DNA of 64,000 bases from Brevibacillus_D fluminis_A (GCF_052072235.1 NZ_CM125436.1:2846001-2910000); one strand, 5' to 3'. Shown: positions 8,257 to 16,870, counted from the stretch's first letter. Made by a program: numbers and translations. The notes: generated from the letters alone by a model not told the origin.

Positions 8257-9561
8257 ATGAAGCCAAAAACGACACAGCTGCAACGCAATATCGAAAGCGC
8301 CATTCACCAGTTGGAGCGCCGCTTCCTGGAACGGAGCGAATTGATCCGGCTCTTGTTCCTGGGCATTTTGAGCGGCGAAAACGCTTTGCTGATCGGTCCG
8401 CCGGGCACGGCAAAGTCACAGCTTGCCCGCGCGATTTCGGATTTGTTCGGTTCTGCGCATTGGTTCGACTATTTGCTGACGCGCTTTACCACCCCCGACG
8501 AGATTTTCGGTCCGGTCTCCTTGCAACAATTGAAGCAGGACCAGTATGTGCGCAAGACGGCAGGCTACTTGCCCGCCGCGCAATTCGCATTTCTTGACGA
8601 GATTTTCAAAGCAAACAGCGCGATTCTCAATGCGCTTTTATCCATATTGAACGAGCGCGTCTATTTCAACGGCAGAGAAAAAGAACAGGTGCCGCTCTTG
8701 TTTCTCATCGCCGCATCCAATGAGCTGCCTGACGAAAACGAGCAGTTGGCCGCCTTGTACGATCGTTTCCTGATCCGCTATGAAGTCAGCTATTTGAATA
8801 CGGCATCGAGCTACGAATCGATGTTTAACCTGCCGACCGAGCCGCTGCCTGCGCTGTTCTCGCTTTATGATGTCAAAGATGTGCAAGCTGCAGCCAAGCA
8901 GGTGACCGTGCCGGAGACGCTGGTTTATTTCCTGTACCAGCTCAAACAGGATATGGAGGAGCGGGAATTCGTCCTCTCCGACCGCCGCTGGAGCAAGATC
9001 GGCCATGTCTGGCGGACATCGGCTGCAATCAATGGACGCGACACGGTGACCGTTTGGGATACGGTCTATACGCCGCATCTTTTGTGGGACGTACCGGAGG
9101 ATTTGCCTGTGCTGCGCCAGTTGTTTGAAAAGCGCTTTACGGAACTGCTGAAAACGGAAACCCAGAGCGAGCTGCCGCTCCGCCATTATGAGCAGCTGGC
9201 GCAAAAATGGCTCGACAAGGAAAGCGACCTGCACGCGTTTCAGTTTAAAAAAGAGGTCGGCGCCAAAATGGGCAAAGAGCAAGCGGAGCAATTTCGCCTG
9301 ATGCTCGAAACATGCCGCACCGAGGTAGAAGAGGCGGCACGCAGCCTGAAGGCGAAACTCATCGGCTGGCAGCAAACGGAAAAAGATTTGGTCGCCTTTA
9401 TCCGCGAAAAAAATTACCTGATCTACCAGCCGGAAAAATATACGGTGAAATACGCTCATCTGCGGATTGAAGGGGAGCGTCTGCTGCAAATTTTGCAAGG
9501 GTTGTACCGGACCGTCTTCGACCGGGATATTGCGGGCGCCGAGTACGATTATACGCTGTAG
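8257..9561 (+). CDS. MoxR/RavA-family AAA+ ATPase
   Basis: The product has 434 residues. Start 8257 is chosen because GGAGGAG lies 9 bases upstream; an in-frame ATG at 8236 would lie upstream of that site. Walker A is GPPGTAKS (47-54), Walker B is FAFLDEIFKAN, sensor 1 is IAASNELP, and an Arg finger region follows near ALYDRFLIR. The remaining C-terminal part is helical and long, as in RavA. MoxR ATPases work with VWA proteins as chaperone-like assembly or activation machines. The next gene, 15 bases on, encodes such a VWA partner, so the pair is a RavA-ViaA-like module. The client is unknown here. Confidence 0.92.
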   Translation: MKPKTTQLQRNIESAIHQLERRFLERSELIRLLFLGILSGENALLIGPPGTAKSQLARAISDLFGSAHWFDYLLTRFTTPDEIFGPVSLQQLKQDQYVRKTAGYLPAAQFAFLDEIFKANSAILNALLSILNERVYFNGREKEQVPLLFLIAASNELPDENEQLAALYDRFLIRYEVSYLNTASSYESMFNLPTEPLPALFSLYDVKDVQAAAKQVTVPETLVYFLYQLKQDMEEREFVLSDRRWSKIGHVWRTSAAINGRDTVTVWDTVYTPHLLWDVPEDLPVLRQLFEKRFTELLKTETQSELPLRHYEQLAQKWLDKESDLHAFQFKKEVGAKMGKEQAEQFRLMLETCRTEVEEAARSLKAKLIGWQQTEKDLVAFIREKNYLIYQPEKYTVKYAHLRIEGERLLQILQGLYRTVFDRDIAGAEYDYTL

Positions 9562-9576
9562 TCAGGTGGGAGTCTT

Positions 9577-11307
9577 ATGATGATTCGATCGACACGGGTG
9601 GACCGCTATGTGTTTGACGCCTACCTTTTTTCATCGCAGACGGCGCATGAGTGGATGGCGGAAGCCAAGCTGCGGGCCCCCTGGTTTGATACCGAGCTGT
9701 TCGCTGATTTTTTCCTCTGCTTTTATTTGGCGGAGCCTGAAGTCGACGAGACAAAAGAAGCGCCGCCGTTTCACAAATGGATGCTGCGGACGTTGCGGAA
9801 GCAATATTTTTATTTGACGATCCACCCCCGGACGATCAATCAGGTGAGCGCCGCGTTCAAAACCGCGCTGAAAGCCTTGATGTGGCTGGTGGAGAGCTTT
9901 GCTGCGGAAGTAAAAAAGCGCGAGGGGGAGCAAAGCCCGTTCATGCAAGGGCTGTCCCAGAAAAAAGGCCAGCAGGGCGAAGAACCGGCGACATCGCTGG
10001 TGGAACGACTCACGCAAAAGCAGCTCGCCCAGCTTCAGCTGGTCGGCTATACGCTGCAGCAGGGCAAACGAGTGGTGGAAGAAAAACAGGAAGCGAGCGA
10101 CAGCCGCCCATTGGTGGAGGCCGAAATTCGTGCTCTCAAAGAGCGGATCGAGAACCTGCAGCAGGAAATGGCCCGCGATTTCAACAAGCGCAACAAGCTG
10201 ATGCAAAAGCTGAAAAAAACGGAAGAAGAGCTGTCACAGCGGGAAAAACAGCGAGAGCGGCTGGTGCGCCAGGAGAAAATGACGATTGAGGCGTACGAAG
10301 AGGAGCTTGGGCAATGGCTGGAAAACTCGCTGAAACAAACGCTTGGCACGGAAGAAGAGGAAAGCCGTTTTTTGCATGAGCTGCTGGAAGCAAGCCAGCG
10401 TTTTGCCAACCGCCGGTGGGGCAGCGATTTGGGCAAGCTGCGCAGGCAGACGCACGAGCAATATTTACGGTGGGTAGAAAAGCTCAAACGGCATCCCGAC
10501 CTGCTTCGCTTTTTGGAAGAGGTGGGGCGCAATGTACAGCATTTTCGCATCCGGCGCAAAGAAATCCGCGCCCGCGCTGTGCCGGAGGAATACGACAATC
10601 TGCGCCAGTCCGGAGACATCGCCCATTTGCTGCCAAGCGAAGCGGTGCTGCTCGCTGATCCGGATCTGGAGAATTACTTTTTACTCAAATGGGTGGAGCA
10701 AAAGCTGCTGACGTACGATACGCAAGGTTGGGTCGAGGAACCGCCAAAAGGCCCGGTCATCTGCATGCTCGACACATCCCACTCCATGCGCGGAGGCAAG
10801 CTGCGGCTGGCGCAAATTTTTGTGATGACGTTTGCGGCGATCAGTCTGATGGAAAAGCGCGATTTTGTCCTGCTGTTGTTCGGGACGAAAGGGGAGCTGC
10901 TTGAGCAGCCGCTGTATCATCGCAGACCAAACTGGCCGGCCTTTTACCAGATCAGCCAAATGGCGTTTGGCGGCGGAACGCATTTTGATGCGCCGCTCAA
11001 ACGGGGCATTGAAATCGTGCAGGAGAACAAGCAGTTTCAGGGTGCCGATTTTGTCATGGTTACCGATGGAATCGGGACGGTTTCGCCCTATGTGCAGACG
11101 ATGCTTGCGGAGTTGGGCAAAACGAAGCAGGTCAAGCTGCACAGCCTGATCGTCGGCTCCGCCCGGCAGCATCTGGTCCAAACATATGACATACTGGGCG
11201 TTTCGCACCGCGTCCGATTTGCAACGACATGGGAGACGGACGCGGAAGAGAATACCGGCTTGCTCCTCGATGTGTTTGAGTCGGACAGGCGGCAGGTGAA
11301 ACCGTGA
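9577..11307 (+). CDS. VWA domain protein (ViaA-like partner of the MoxR ATPase)
   Basis: A 576-residue cytosolic protein. Residues about 190-250 form a charged coiled coil. The C-terminal third is a von Willebrand factor A domain with an intact MIDAS: DTSHS at about residue 399, GGGTHFD in the middle, and MVTDGIGT near the end. MIDAS proteins bind a divalent cation and a partner protein. Length and domain order match ViaA/CoxE-type partners of MoxR ATPases. It follows the ATPase gene by 15 bases, with GTGGGAG as ribosome binding site, and overlaps the next gene by GTGA, which implies translational coupling with the glycosyltransferase. Confidence 0.9.
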   Translation: MMIRSTRVDRYVFDAYLFSSQTAHEWMAEAKLRAPWFDTELFADFFLCFYLAEPEVDETKEAPPFHKWMLRTLRKQYFYLTIHPRTINQVSAAFKTALKALMWLVESFAAEVKKREGEQSPFMQGLSQKKGQQGEEPATSLVERLTQKQLAQLQLVGYTLQQGKRVVEEKQEASDSRPLVEAEIRALKERIENLQQEMARDFNKRNKLMQKLKKTEEELSQREKQRERLVRQEKMTIEAYEEELGQWLENSLKQTLGTEEEESRFLHELLEASQRFANRRWGSDLGKLRRQTHEQYLRWVEKLKRHPDLLRFLEEVGRNVQHFRIRRKEIRARAVPEEYDNLRQSGDIAHLLPSEAVLLADPDLENYFLLKWVEQKLLTYDTQGWVEEPPKGPVICMLDTSHSMRGGKLRLAQIFVMTFAAISLMEKRDFVLLLFGTKGELLEQPLYHRRPNWPAFYQISQMAFGGGTHFDAPLKRGIEIVQENKQFQGADFVMVTDGIGTVSPYVQTMLAELGKTKQVKLHSLIVGSARQHLVQTYDILGVSHRVRFATTWETDAEENTGLLLDVFESDRRQVKP

Positions 11308-12455
11308 ACTTGCTCGGCATCCTTTTTCTTGTCATTTGGCTCGGCCTGATTGCCATCGGGCTGCCGGGATTGCTGCGGATGACGCGGCTTTCGCTGCCTG
11401 CAGATCGTCGGCTGATCGAAGCGCCGGCGGGAGGCTGGCCGCGCGTTTCCATTATCGTGACGGCCTGCAATGAAGAACGAACGATAGCCGCGGGCTTGCG
11501 CTCGTTGCTCGCTATTGATTACCCTCATCTGGAAATCATCGCGATCAACGACCGCTCCACAGATCAGACCGGCGCCGTGATGAAAGAGACAGCTCGCGAC
11601 CATCCGACGCTCACCATCATGGAAATCACCGACCTGCCTCCCGGATGGCTGGGCAAAAATCATGCGCTGGCAAAAGGGGCGGCGAAAGCGACCGGGGAAT
11701 GGCTTTTGTTTACCGACGCGGATGTCGTGTTTCATCCGCTCGCGCTAAAAATCGCCATGAAGCATGCGGTCTGTCAGCGGCTTGACCATTTGGCTGCAGC
11801 CCCGTTGATGAAAGCAAATGGCGTATTCTTGCAAGGGCTTGTCTTTTTATTTATGTTCAATCTGATGCTCTTCTTTCGCCCGCAGTATGCCAAATCTTCC
11901 CGTTCCCGCGCGCATATGGGGGTGGGGGCGTTCAATCTGCTGAAAAAATCGGTCTATCAAGCTGTAGGCGGTCACAAGCCGATCCGCATGCGGCCCGACG
12001 ACGATCTCAAGCTGGGCCGCCTGATCAAGCAGAGCGGCTATCGGCAAGACTTCGCGTTCGCCGAACACCTGCTTGAAGTGGAATGGTATCCGTCGATCCG
12101 CGAGATGATGCGCGGGTTGGAAAAAAACACGCTTGCCCCCTTTGAGTACCGCATCCCGGTGCTCATGACAGGCTTGTTGCCGCTCTGCGCGTTATATTTG
12201 CTGCCTTTTATCGGGATTGTGATGGCGGAAGGGTGGGGGCGTGCGATTTACGCGGCGATGCTCATCGCCTCATGCCTTTCCTTCTGCTTGCACGGACGGA
12301 TGAACTGGCGGATGGTCGGCTATTATGCGCTGTTTCCCATCACCGTGCCGCTTTTGCTGTACGCGTTGGCTCGCGCAGCGTGGCTGACGTGGCGGCGGGG
12401 CGGGATCATGTGGCGCGGCACCTTGTATCCACTCGAGTGGCTCAAACAAAAATAG
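11304..12455 (+). CDS. Family 2 glycosyltransferase, membrane-bound
   Basis: A 383-residue protein that starts at GTG within the stop of the VWA gene (GTGA overlap). It has one N-terminal membrane helix, a GT-A domain from about residue 45, and three to four C-terminal helices from about residue 285. GT2 motifs visible are VSIIVTACNEE (nucleotide binding), INDRSTDQT, TDADVVFHP (the metal-binding DxD-type motif near 139) and RPDDDLKLGRLIKQSGY. Similar proteins act on lipid or polyisoprenoid acceptors (for example HpnB-like). Its place in the MoxR-VWA operon is unusual and suggests that the ATPase pair serves an envelope enzyme. The acceptor and donor are unknown. Confidence 0.88.
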   Translation: MNLLGILFLVIWLGLIAIGLPGLLRMTRLSLPADRRLIEAPAGGWPRVSIIVTACNEERTIAAGLRSLLAIDYPHLEIIAINDRSTDQTGAVMKETARDHPTLTIMEITDLPPGWLGKNHALAKGAAKATGEWLLFTDADVVFHPLALKIAMKHAVCQRLDHLAAAPLMKANGVFLQGLVFLFMFNLMLFFRPQYAKSSRSRAHMGVGAFNLLKKSVYQAVGGHKPIRMRPDDDLKLGRLIKQSGYRQDFAFAEHLLEVEWYPSIREMMRGLEKNTLAPFEYRIPVLMTGLLPLCALYLLPFIGIVMAEGWGRAIYAAMLIASCLSFCLHGRMNWRMVGYYALFPITVPLLLYALARAAWLTWRRGGIMWRGTLYPLEWLKQK

Positions 12456-12490
12456 CCCGGAAGACTTCGGTCTCCAGGGCTTCTTTTTTT
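12454..12490. terminator. Intrinsic terminator between convergent genes
   Basis: AGCCC...GAAGAC, TTCG loop, GTCTCC...GGGCT, followed by TTCTTTTTTT on the plus strand. It ends the glycosyltransferase operon and lies next to the stop of the minus-strand exonuclease gene. Confidence 0.85.
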
Positions 12491-12499
12491 ATCTTCTTG

Positions 12500-13381
12500 C
12501 TAGCCGACACGGCGGATCAAGGTCGGGCCGAATTCAAGCTCCTCGCATTTGGCAATCGCAGTGTTTTCATCGTACTGCCAGCGTGCCTCATCGTGATCAA
12601 GCTCGACAGGCACATCGCGCAAAATGGTCGCCAGCTTTTGGCTGATAAAGACTTGCTCGCGGTGCTCTTCGAGCTTGGCGCGCATTTTTGGCGTGAGCGC
12701 TGCCAGATTTTCGTAAATACCCGCCAGACTGCCATGCTCGCTGATCAGCTTGATCGCCGTTTTTTCGCCGATTCCCGGGCAGCCCGGGATGCAGTCGGAC
12801 GCATCGCCTTGCAAGGCTTTGAAATCGACGACCTGGTGCGGGTGGATCCCGCGCAGCTCAAGCATGTTTTCCGGCGTGTAGTGCTCATGTTTGCCACCGT
12901 TTTTGAGAATTTTGACGTGCACCTTGTCTGAGACGAGCTGCAAGCTGTCATAATCTCCGGAGGCGATGACCACCTCATGACCGGCGTCCGCAATCCGCGT
13001 GCTCAGCGTCCCCAAAATATCGTCGCCTTCATAGCCAGGCAAGCCGATATTGGGCACCGCGAACGCAGCGGTCACATCTTTCACGAGATCAAACTGCGGA
13101 ATCAGCTCAAGCGGAGGCTCCACACGGTTGGATTTGTAGCCGTCATACCACTGGGTGCGCAGCAGCGTCTCACGGGAAGCGACATCCCATGCAGCGACCA
13201 CATGCGTCGGTTTCACCAAATCCACGTAATCGAGCATCATTTTCGTAAAGCCATACACAGCGTTGGTATAAAGACCCGATGAGGTCTGCCGGATACTGCC
13301 GCCCCAGGATGAGGCATAATAAGCACGGAACAAGAAGCTCATTCCATCTATCATCAGGAATCGATCAGCCATGAAACTCAT
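12500..13381 (-). CDS. 5'-3' exonuclease (PolI N-terminal/FEN type, YpcP-like)
   Basis: A 293-residue stand-alone version of the 5' nuclease domain of DNA polymerase I. Acidic metal-binding residues are seen in FLMIDGMSFLFRAYY, PGYEGDDILGT and IASGDYDSLQLV. The helix-hairpin-helix DNA-binding part is QGDASDCIPGCPGIGEKTA. Such enzymes remove RNA primers and flaps during replication and repair. The ATG at 13381 has AAAGGAG 5 bases upstream and is preferred over the internal ATG at 13372. Length and motifs are complete. It is divergent from the spore protein gene. Confidence 0.93.
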   Translation of the reverse strand: MSFMADRFLMIDGMSFLFRAYYASSWGGSIRQTSSGLYTNAVYGFTKMMLDYVDLVKPTHVVAAWDVASRETLLRTQWYDGYKSNRVEPPLELIPQFDLVKDVTAAFAVPNIGLPGYEGDDILGTLSTRIADAGHEVVIASGDYDSLQLVSDKVHVKILKNGGKHEHYTPENMLELRGIHPHQVVDFKALQGDASDCIPGCPGIGEKTAIKLISEHGSLAGIYENLAALTPKMRAKLEEHREQVFISQKLATILRDVPVELDHDEARWQYDENTAIAKCEELEFGPTLIRRVG

Positions 13382-13525
13382 TCACTCTCCTTTATTCGCC
13401 AAACAGTCTTGTCCATTATACCACATCGCATCCACTGACAGATTTTACAAGAGCAAATGGATGAATGGATCGGCGCATAAGAGGCATCATAGTAACACGA
13501 ACCACCCGCCACACCTTCACATCGA

Positions 13526-13596
13526 CTCCCGGTTCCGGTTGAGGAAAGCGATAGCTGGACGGTGCAAGCCCGTCCCGGGAGAAAACGCTTAAGGAG
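13526..13596 (+). promoter_or_regulatory. Structured 5' leader of the SASP gene, possible pseudoknot next to the RBS
   Basis: CTCCCGG (13526-13532) pairs with CCGGGAG (13575-13581). Inside it GACGG (13558-13562) pairs with CCGTC (13570-13574). AAGCG (13546-13550), within the first loop, is complementary to CGCTT (13586-13590), which directly abuts the AAGGAGG ribosome binding site, so an H-type pseudoknot is possible. I could not match it to a known riboswitch class. Pairings are read directly; function is inference. Confidence 0.4.
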
Positions 13597-13606
13597 GCAT
13601 AACATA

Positions 13607-13804
13607 ATGGCTAACAACAATGGTGGTAGCAACAATCTGTTAGTTCCTCAAGCAAACCAAGCTTTGGACCAACTGAAGTACGAGATCGCATCTGAGTTCG
13701 GCGTACAACTCGGTCCAGACACCACATCCCGTCAAAACGGATCTGTTGGTGGAGAGATCACCAAGCGTCTGGTAAGCTTTGCTGAGCAACAACTGTCTCG
13801 CTAA
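13607..13804 (+). CDS. Small acid-soluble spore protein, alpha/beta type
   Basis: A 65-residue protein with the alpha/beta SASP signatures LDQLKYEIASEFGV and a G-GGEITKRLVSFAEQQL tail. The GPR protease-type site lies in the KYEIASEFGV region. In the family, these proteins coat and protect spore DNA and are degraded at germination. The ATG at 13607 follows AAGGAGG with a 9-base gap; the open frame upstream to 13562 is not coding. Expected expression is in the forespore under sigma G, but a convincing promoter was not assigned. A terminator follows. Confidence 0.95.
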   Translation: MANNNGGSNNLLVPQANQALDQLKYEIASEFGVQLGPDTTSRQNGSVGGEITKRLVSFAEQQLSR

Positions 13805-13853
13805 CGGTTTCGACCGTTAACGGATAGGCAACCTCAATTGCATATCTGGATGC

Positions 13854-13881
13854 GAAAGGGTCCCACAGGGGACCCTTTCCT
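13854..13881. terminator. Intrinsic terminator
   Basis: GAAAGGGTCC (13854-13863) pairs with GGACCCTTTC (13870-13879). It lies between the convergent SASP and histidine kinase genes; the T run is short. Confidence 0.7.
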
Positions 13882-13902
13882 TCATGCATGCTTTGTGCAG
13901 GC

Positions 13903-15000
13903 TTATTTGGCCGCAGGTCGCTTGAGCTGGATGGTGAAGCCAAGCCCGCCGTAAGGAGCGCGGTACGCTTCGATTTTCCCATCATGCAGCTCGACAATCC
14001 GTTTGCAGATGGTCAGTCCAAGACCACTGCCGCGGCGCTCGTTCGAACGAGCTTTGTCGACACAATAAAATTTATCAAAAATCCGTGCCAAATCTTCCGG
14101 GGGGACGCCTTTGCCGTTGTCTTCCAGATGAATCGTGACATAGTCGCGGTTGGTATAGCAGGTGCAACTGACGACGATCGGCCGGTCATTATGCTCCAAC
14201 GCGTTCCCCAGCAGATTGGAAAACACGCGGCGCATCAGATTTTCATTCAGCGGCAGCGTAAAGTCATCTTTCACCTCGCACGTGATCCGCAGCGTCGAAT
14301 TGACAAAGTGAAAGTCTTCCTTATATTCCTCCAAAATCGATTCCAGAAAGCGTTTGAGGTGCACCTTTTCCCGGTTGAAGACGAGATTGTCCTCATGCTT
14401 CAAATATTCGGTGTAATCGGAGACGAGCTTTTCGATCACTTTCGCTTTCTTGTAAATAATGTGGTAATATTCCGCTTTCTTTTCCTCTGATTTGACTTTT
14501 CCATCGATCAGTCGCTCCATGTATCCGCAAATCGAGGTGAGCGGGGTGCGCAAATCGTGGGAAACGGCGGACAGCATTTGCGTTTTGATCCGGTTCGTAT
14601 CTTCCAGCCGGTAATTCATCTCTTTGACTTGCTGGTAAATTTCGTCCCATTCGTCTCGGCGCTTGTTCGGCGGTATCGCATTCCATTCCTTGATTTTCCC
14701 ATACTTCAAATTTCGGTTTAAAAAGAGAAGAGGATTGAGCAACAGCCGCCAGACAAAAAACAAAAAGATCAAGAGCGCCGAACCGAGAATGACGCCGGAC
14801 AAGAAAAGCATTTCGTTTTCCGTTTTCAATGAACTGATTTGCTCGCGTGTGACAGGGGTGCCTTGCTGGATCAGGTTGTTAAGCTCCTGTGCGACATGGT
14901 GCAAGTAAAAAAACCGGTAGTAACCAAGCAGGATGGTAAAGCAGGCGAACAACACGAGGAAAACGGTGAGAATCAGCTTTCCTTTTGCTTTTAGTTTCAT
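13903..15000 (-). CDS. Sensor histidine kinase
   Basis: A 365-residue membrane kinase. Two membrane helices (about 8-30 and 60-82) frame a short outside segment, then a HAMP-like linker leads to the dimerisation helix with the phospho-acceptor His in AVSHDLRTPLTS. The ATPase domain has its N box (NLLGNALEHND), G1 (LEDNGKGVP) and G2 (RGSGLGLTICKRIVE). The ATG at 15000 overlaps the regulator stop as ATGA, so the two are translated together. The very short sensor domain suggests sensing in or near the membrane, as in kinases that watch envelope stress or antimicrobial peptides; this is inference. Confidence 0.92.
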   Translation of the reverse strand: MKLKAKGKLILTVFLVLFACFTILLGYYRFFYLHHVAQELNNLIQQGTPVTREQISSLKTENEMLFLSGVILGSALLIFLFFVWRLLLNPLLFLNRNLKYGKIKEWNAIPPNKRRDEWDEIYQQVKEMNYRLEDTNRIKTQMLSAVSHDLRTPLTSICGYMERLIDGKVKSEEKKAEYYHIIYKKAKVIEKLVSDYTEYLKHEDNLVFNREKVHLKRFLESILEEYKEDFHFVNSTLRITCEVKDDFTLPLNENLMRRVFSNLLGNALEHNDRPIVVSCTCYTNRDYVTIHLEDNGKGVPPEDLARIFDKFYCVDKARSNERRGSGLGLTICKRIVELHDGKIEAYRAPYGGLGFTIQLKRPAAK

Positions 15001-15680
15001 GCTTGTACCTCGATGAATTTGTAGCCCATGCCCCAAACGGTCTTGATCAGCTCGTTTTCCTTGTCGATCTTGGCCCGCAAGTTTTTGATATGCGCCGTTA
15101 CGGTGTTGATGTCGCCGTAAAACGCTTCGCCCCAAATGGCGTTGTAGATTTGCTCGCGGCTTAGGACGCGGTTGCGGTTTTCTGCCAAATAGACGAGGAT
15201 TTGGAATTCTTTTGTCGACAGCTCAACCTTTTCCCCGTTTTTAAACACTTCGAACGTATCTTTATTGATGGTCAAGTTGGATATCGTCATGAGCCGGTTT
15301 CCGGCGATATGGCGGTTTTCGCGCCGCAGGTGCGCCTTGATGCGCGCGATCAGTTCATTGACGCTAAACGGCTTGGATATGTAATCATCAGCGCCGATTT
15401 CGAGTCCGATGATCCGGTCGAGTTCCCGATCCTTGGCCGTGAGAAACAAAATCGGAATCGACACGACATTGCGAATTTTACGGCAAACTTCCAGACCATC
15501 CATCCCCGGCATCATAATATCCAAGAGGATGAGCGACAGGGAAGGGTCAGTTGCTTTTTCCAGCGCTTCTAGTCCATTGTAGGCGGCAACGGTTTGAAAG
15601 CCTTCATCTTCCAAACTTTCAGCAATCAGGCCAACGATATCGTGATCATCGTCAGCGATCAGGATTTTGGTACCTACCAT
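14997..15680 (-). CDS. OmpR/PhoB-family response regulator
   Basis: A 227-residue regulator. The receiver domain carries the acidic pocket DDD (10-12), the phosphorylated Asp54 in LLDIMMPGMDG and the conserved Lys in DYISKPF. The C-terminal winged helix has the usual NRNRVLSREQIYNAIWG and VTAHIKNLRAKI helices. The start at 15680 is supported by GGAGGATATGAA upstream; the longer open frame to 15854 runs through the terminator of the neighbouring gene and is not real. It is first in the two-gene operon with the kinase, overlapping by 4 bases. Confidence 0.94.
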   Translation of the reverse strand: MVGTKILIADDDHDIVGLIAESLEDEGFQTVAAYNGLEALEKATDPSLSLILLDIMMPGMDGLEVCRKIRNVVSIPILFLTAKDRELDRIIGLEIGADDYISKPFSVNELIARIKAHLRRENRHIAGNRLMTISNLTINKDTFEVFKNGEKVELSTKEFQILVYLAENRNRVLSREQIYNAIWGEAFYGDINTVTAHIKNLRAKIDKENELIKTVWGMGYKFIEVQA

Positions 15681-15762
15681 TTCATATCCTCCAATCTCAA
15701 TGGTTTTATTATAGCGGCTTCCCGGCGGTTTTGTAATCCCAGGTTCTTTCTTCCCAAACCAA

Positions 15763-15798
15763 AAAAAGGAACCCGCTGTTGAGAGAGGGTTCCTTTTT
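15763..15798 (-). terminator. Intrinsic terminator of the Thr-rich secreted protein gene
   Basis: AAAAAGGAACCC (15763-15774) pairs with GGGTTCCTTTTT (15787-15798); the T tract on the minus strand is TTTTTTT. It separates this gene from the two-component operon. Confidence 0.85.
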
Positions 15799-15808
15799 GG
15801 GTTACACA

Positions 15809-16198
15809 TTAGTCGCGGTCGCTGTCTTTTTCGTAAGCAGGAACAAGAAGCCAAGCATCCTGTACATTCGTTGGTCCTACGCTAGTCGTTGGATCGGTCA
15901 CGGTAATGTTGTTTGGAATCGTAGTTGTTGTAGTTGCCGTCGTTGTTTCGCTGGCTGTATTTGCATCCGTTTTGGTATCTGTCGTTGTATTTGTCGCAGC
16001 AGGGGCAGTTGTTGTATTGTCAACGGTCGTCGTAGTCGAAGGCGCGGTTGTTGTTGCAGCAGTCGTTACGTCGGTGCTGTTAACCAGGATGCTGAAAGCT
16101 GGCGCCGCTTCTTTTTCTTTTTCAGCAGCGAAAGCTGGCGCTGCCATCAAAGAAGTACCAAGCGCTACGGAACAGAGCAGGGCGATTTTTTTATTCAT
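15809..16198 (-). CDS. Secreted Thr-rich low-complexity protein
   Basis: A 129-residue protein with a clear signal peptide (MNKKIALLCSVALGTSLMAA, cleavage after AFA about residue 24). The mature part is dominated by Thr, Ala, Asn and Asp (runs such as TTTAPSTTTTVDNTTT), with short non-repetitive ends. Starts at ATG with GGAGAG 6 bases upstream and has its own terminator. Such segments are often glycosylated or extended wall-associated linkers, but no domain is recognised. It is next to the OmpR-type two-component system and could be one of its targets; this is only a positional guess. Confidence 0.75.
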   Translation of the reverse strand: MNKKIALLCSVALGTSLMAAPAFAAEKEKEAAPAFSILVNSTDVTTAATTTAPSTTTTVDNTTTAPAATNTTTDTKTDANTASETTTATTTTTIPNNITVTDPTTSVGPTNVQDAWLLVPAYEKDSDRD

Positions 16199-16407
16199 GT
16201 GAATCTCTCCTATTCATATTGTTTCTACATCATCATTTATAAAGGAGAAAACTGTAACGGCAATGAAGAAAAAATGAAAATTTATGAAGTGCAGGTAAAG
16301 AACGCCCGTTTTTTCCGCCCTTCTTTGTGCAGGTGTGCGAACGCACAAGCACATTCGCGGACTAGTCATATGGTATAGTGTGATCGCGAACAGGGGGGTG
16401 TGAGTCA

Positions 16408-16494
16408 ATGTCATGCGGAACCAATAATGATCAATTTATCCTGGTGCTTGTACTGTTCATCCTGCTTGTCATCGTGCTGGCAGCGATTTGCTGA
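16408..16494 (+). CDS. YjcZ-like sporulation peptide
   Basis: A 28-residue peptide, MSCGTNNDQFILVL... followed by a hydrophobic helix FILLVIVLAAIC and a stop. This pattern (short polar or Gly/Asn head, one membrane helix of FxLIVVLFILLIIV type) is the YjcZ family of tiny sporulation proteins. GGGGGGTGTGAG precedes the ATG. The unusual Cys at both ends (positions 3 and 28) is worth noting. No longer coding frame covers it. Confidence 0.75.
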   Translation: MSCGTNNDQFILVLVLFILLVIVLAAIC

Positions 16495-16520
16495 TCATCT
16501 TTTGAAGGGAGATTCGCCGA

Positions 16521-16796
16521 ATGCGCAGAAGAGACTTGAAACGATTGTTGCGCCTCACTCCGGAATTCAAGTCCTGGCTGTTAAAAGACAGCATGAGGGC
16601 GATCGAGGTGCGGATGGACCCCGGAAAAACGAAAGATTTTTATAAAAAATGGAAGCAGGAAAGCAGAATCAAGGCATTAAACCTGGCGAACATCACGGAA
16701 CAATCCAAACGCGCGAGCAGCATGCTAAACGATGTCCAGACGATCATGGAAATGATGGTAGCGGAGCAAAAGCAAAAGGGGAAAAAGCCGGATTAA
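16521..16796 (+). CDS. Hypothetical basic helical protein
   Basis: A 91-residue protein with AAGGGAG 8 bases before the ATG. It is rich in Lys and Arg, with predicted helices (EFKSWLLKDSMRAIEVRMD and NLANITEQSKRASSMLNDVQ). No cysteine, membrane segment or known motif was seen. It sits just behind the YjcZ-like gene, so spore-related expression is possible. A weak hairpin at 16871-16897 follows. I do not recognise the family. Confidence 0.7.
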   Translation: MRRRDLKRLLRLTPEFKSWLLKDSMRAIEVRMDPGKTKDFYKKWKQESRIKALNLANITEQSKRASSMLNDVQTIMEMMVAEQKQKGKKPD

Positions 16797-16870
16797 GGGG
16801 GCGGGATGCTGCCTCCTGCTCAGGCGTGATAAGCGTTCCTCAAGTCGCGCAGCGGCAGTGGAGCGGTGAA

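Noticed and set aside
13526..13590. T-box leader before the SASP gene
   Set aside because: GGTGCAAGCC resembles T-box stem I, but there is no antiterminator sequence and far too little room before the start codon.
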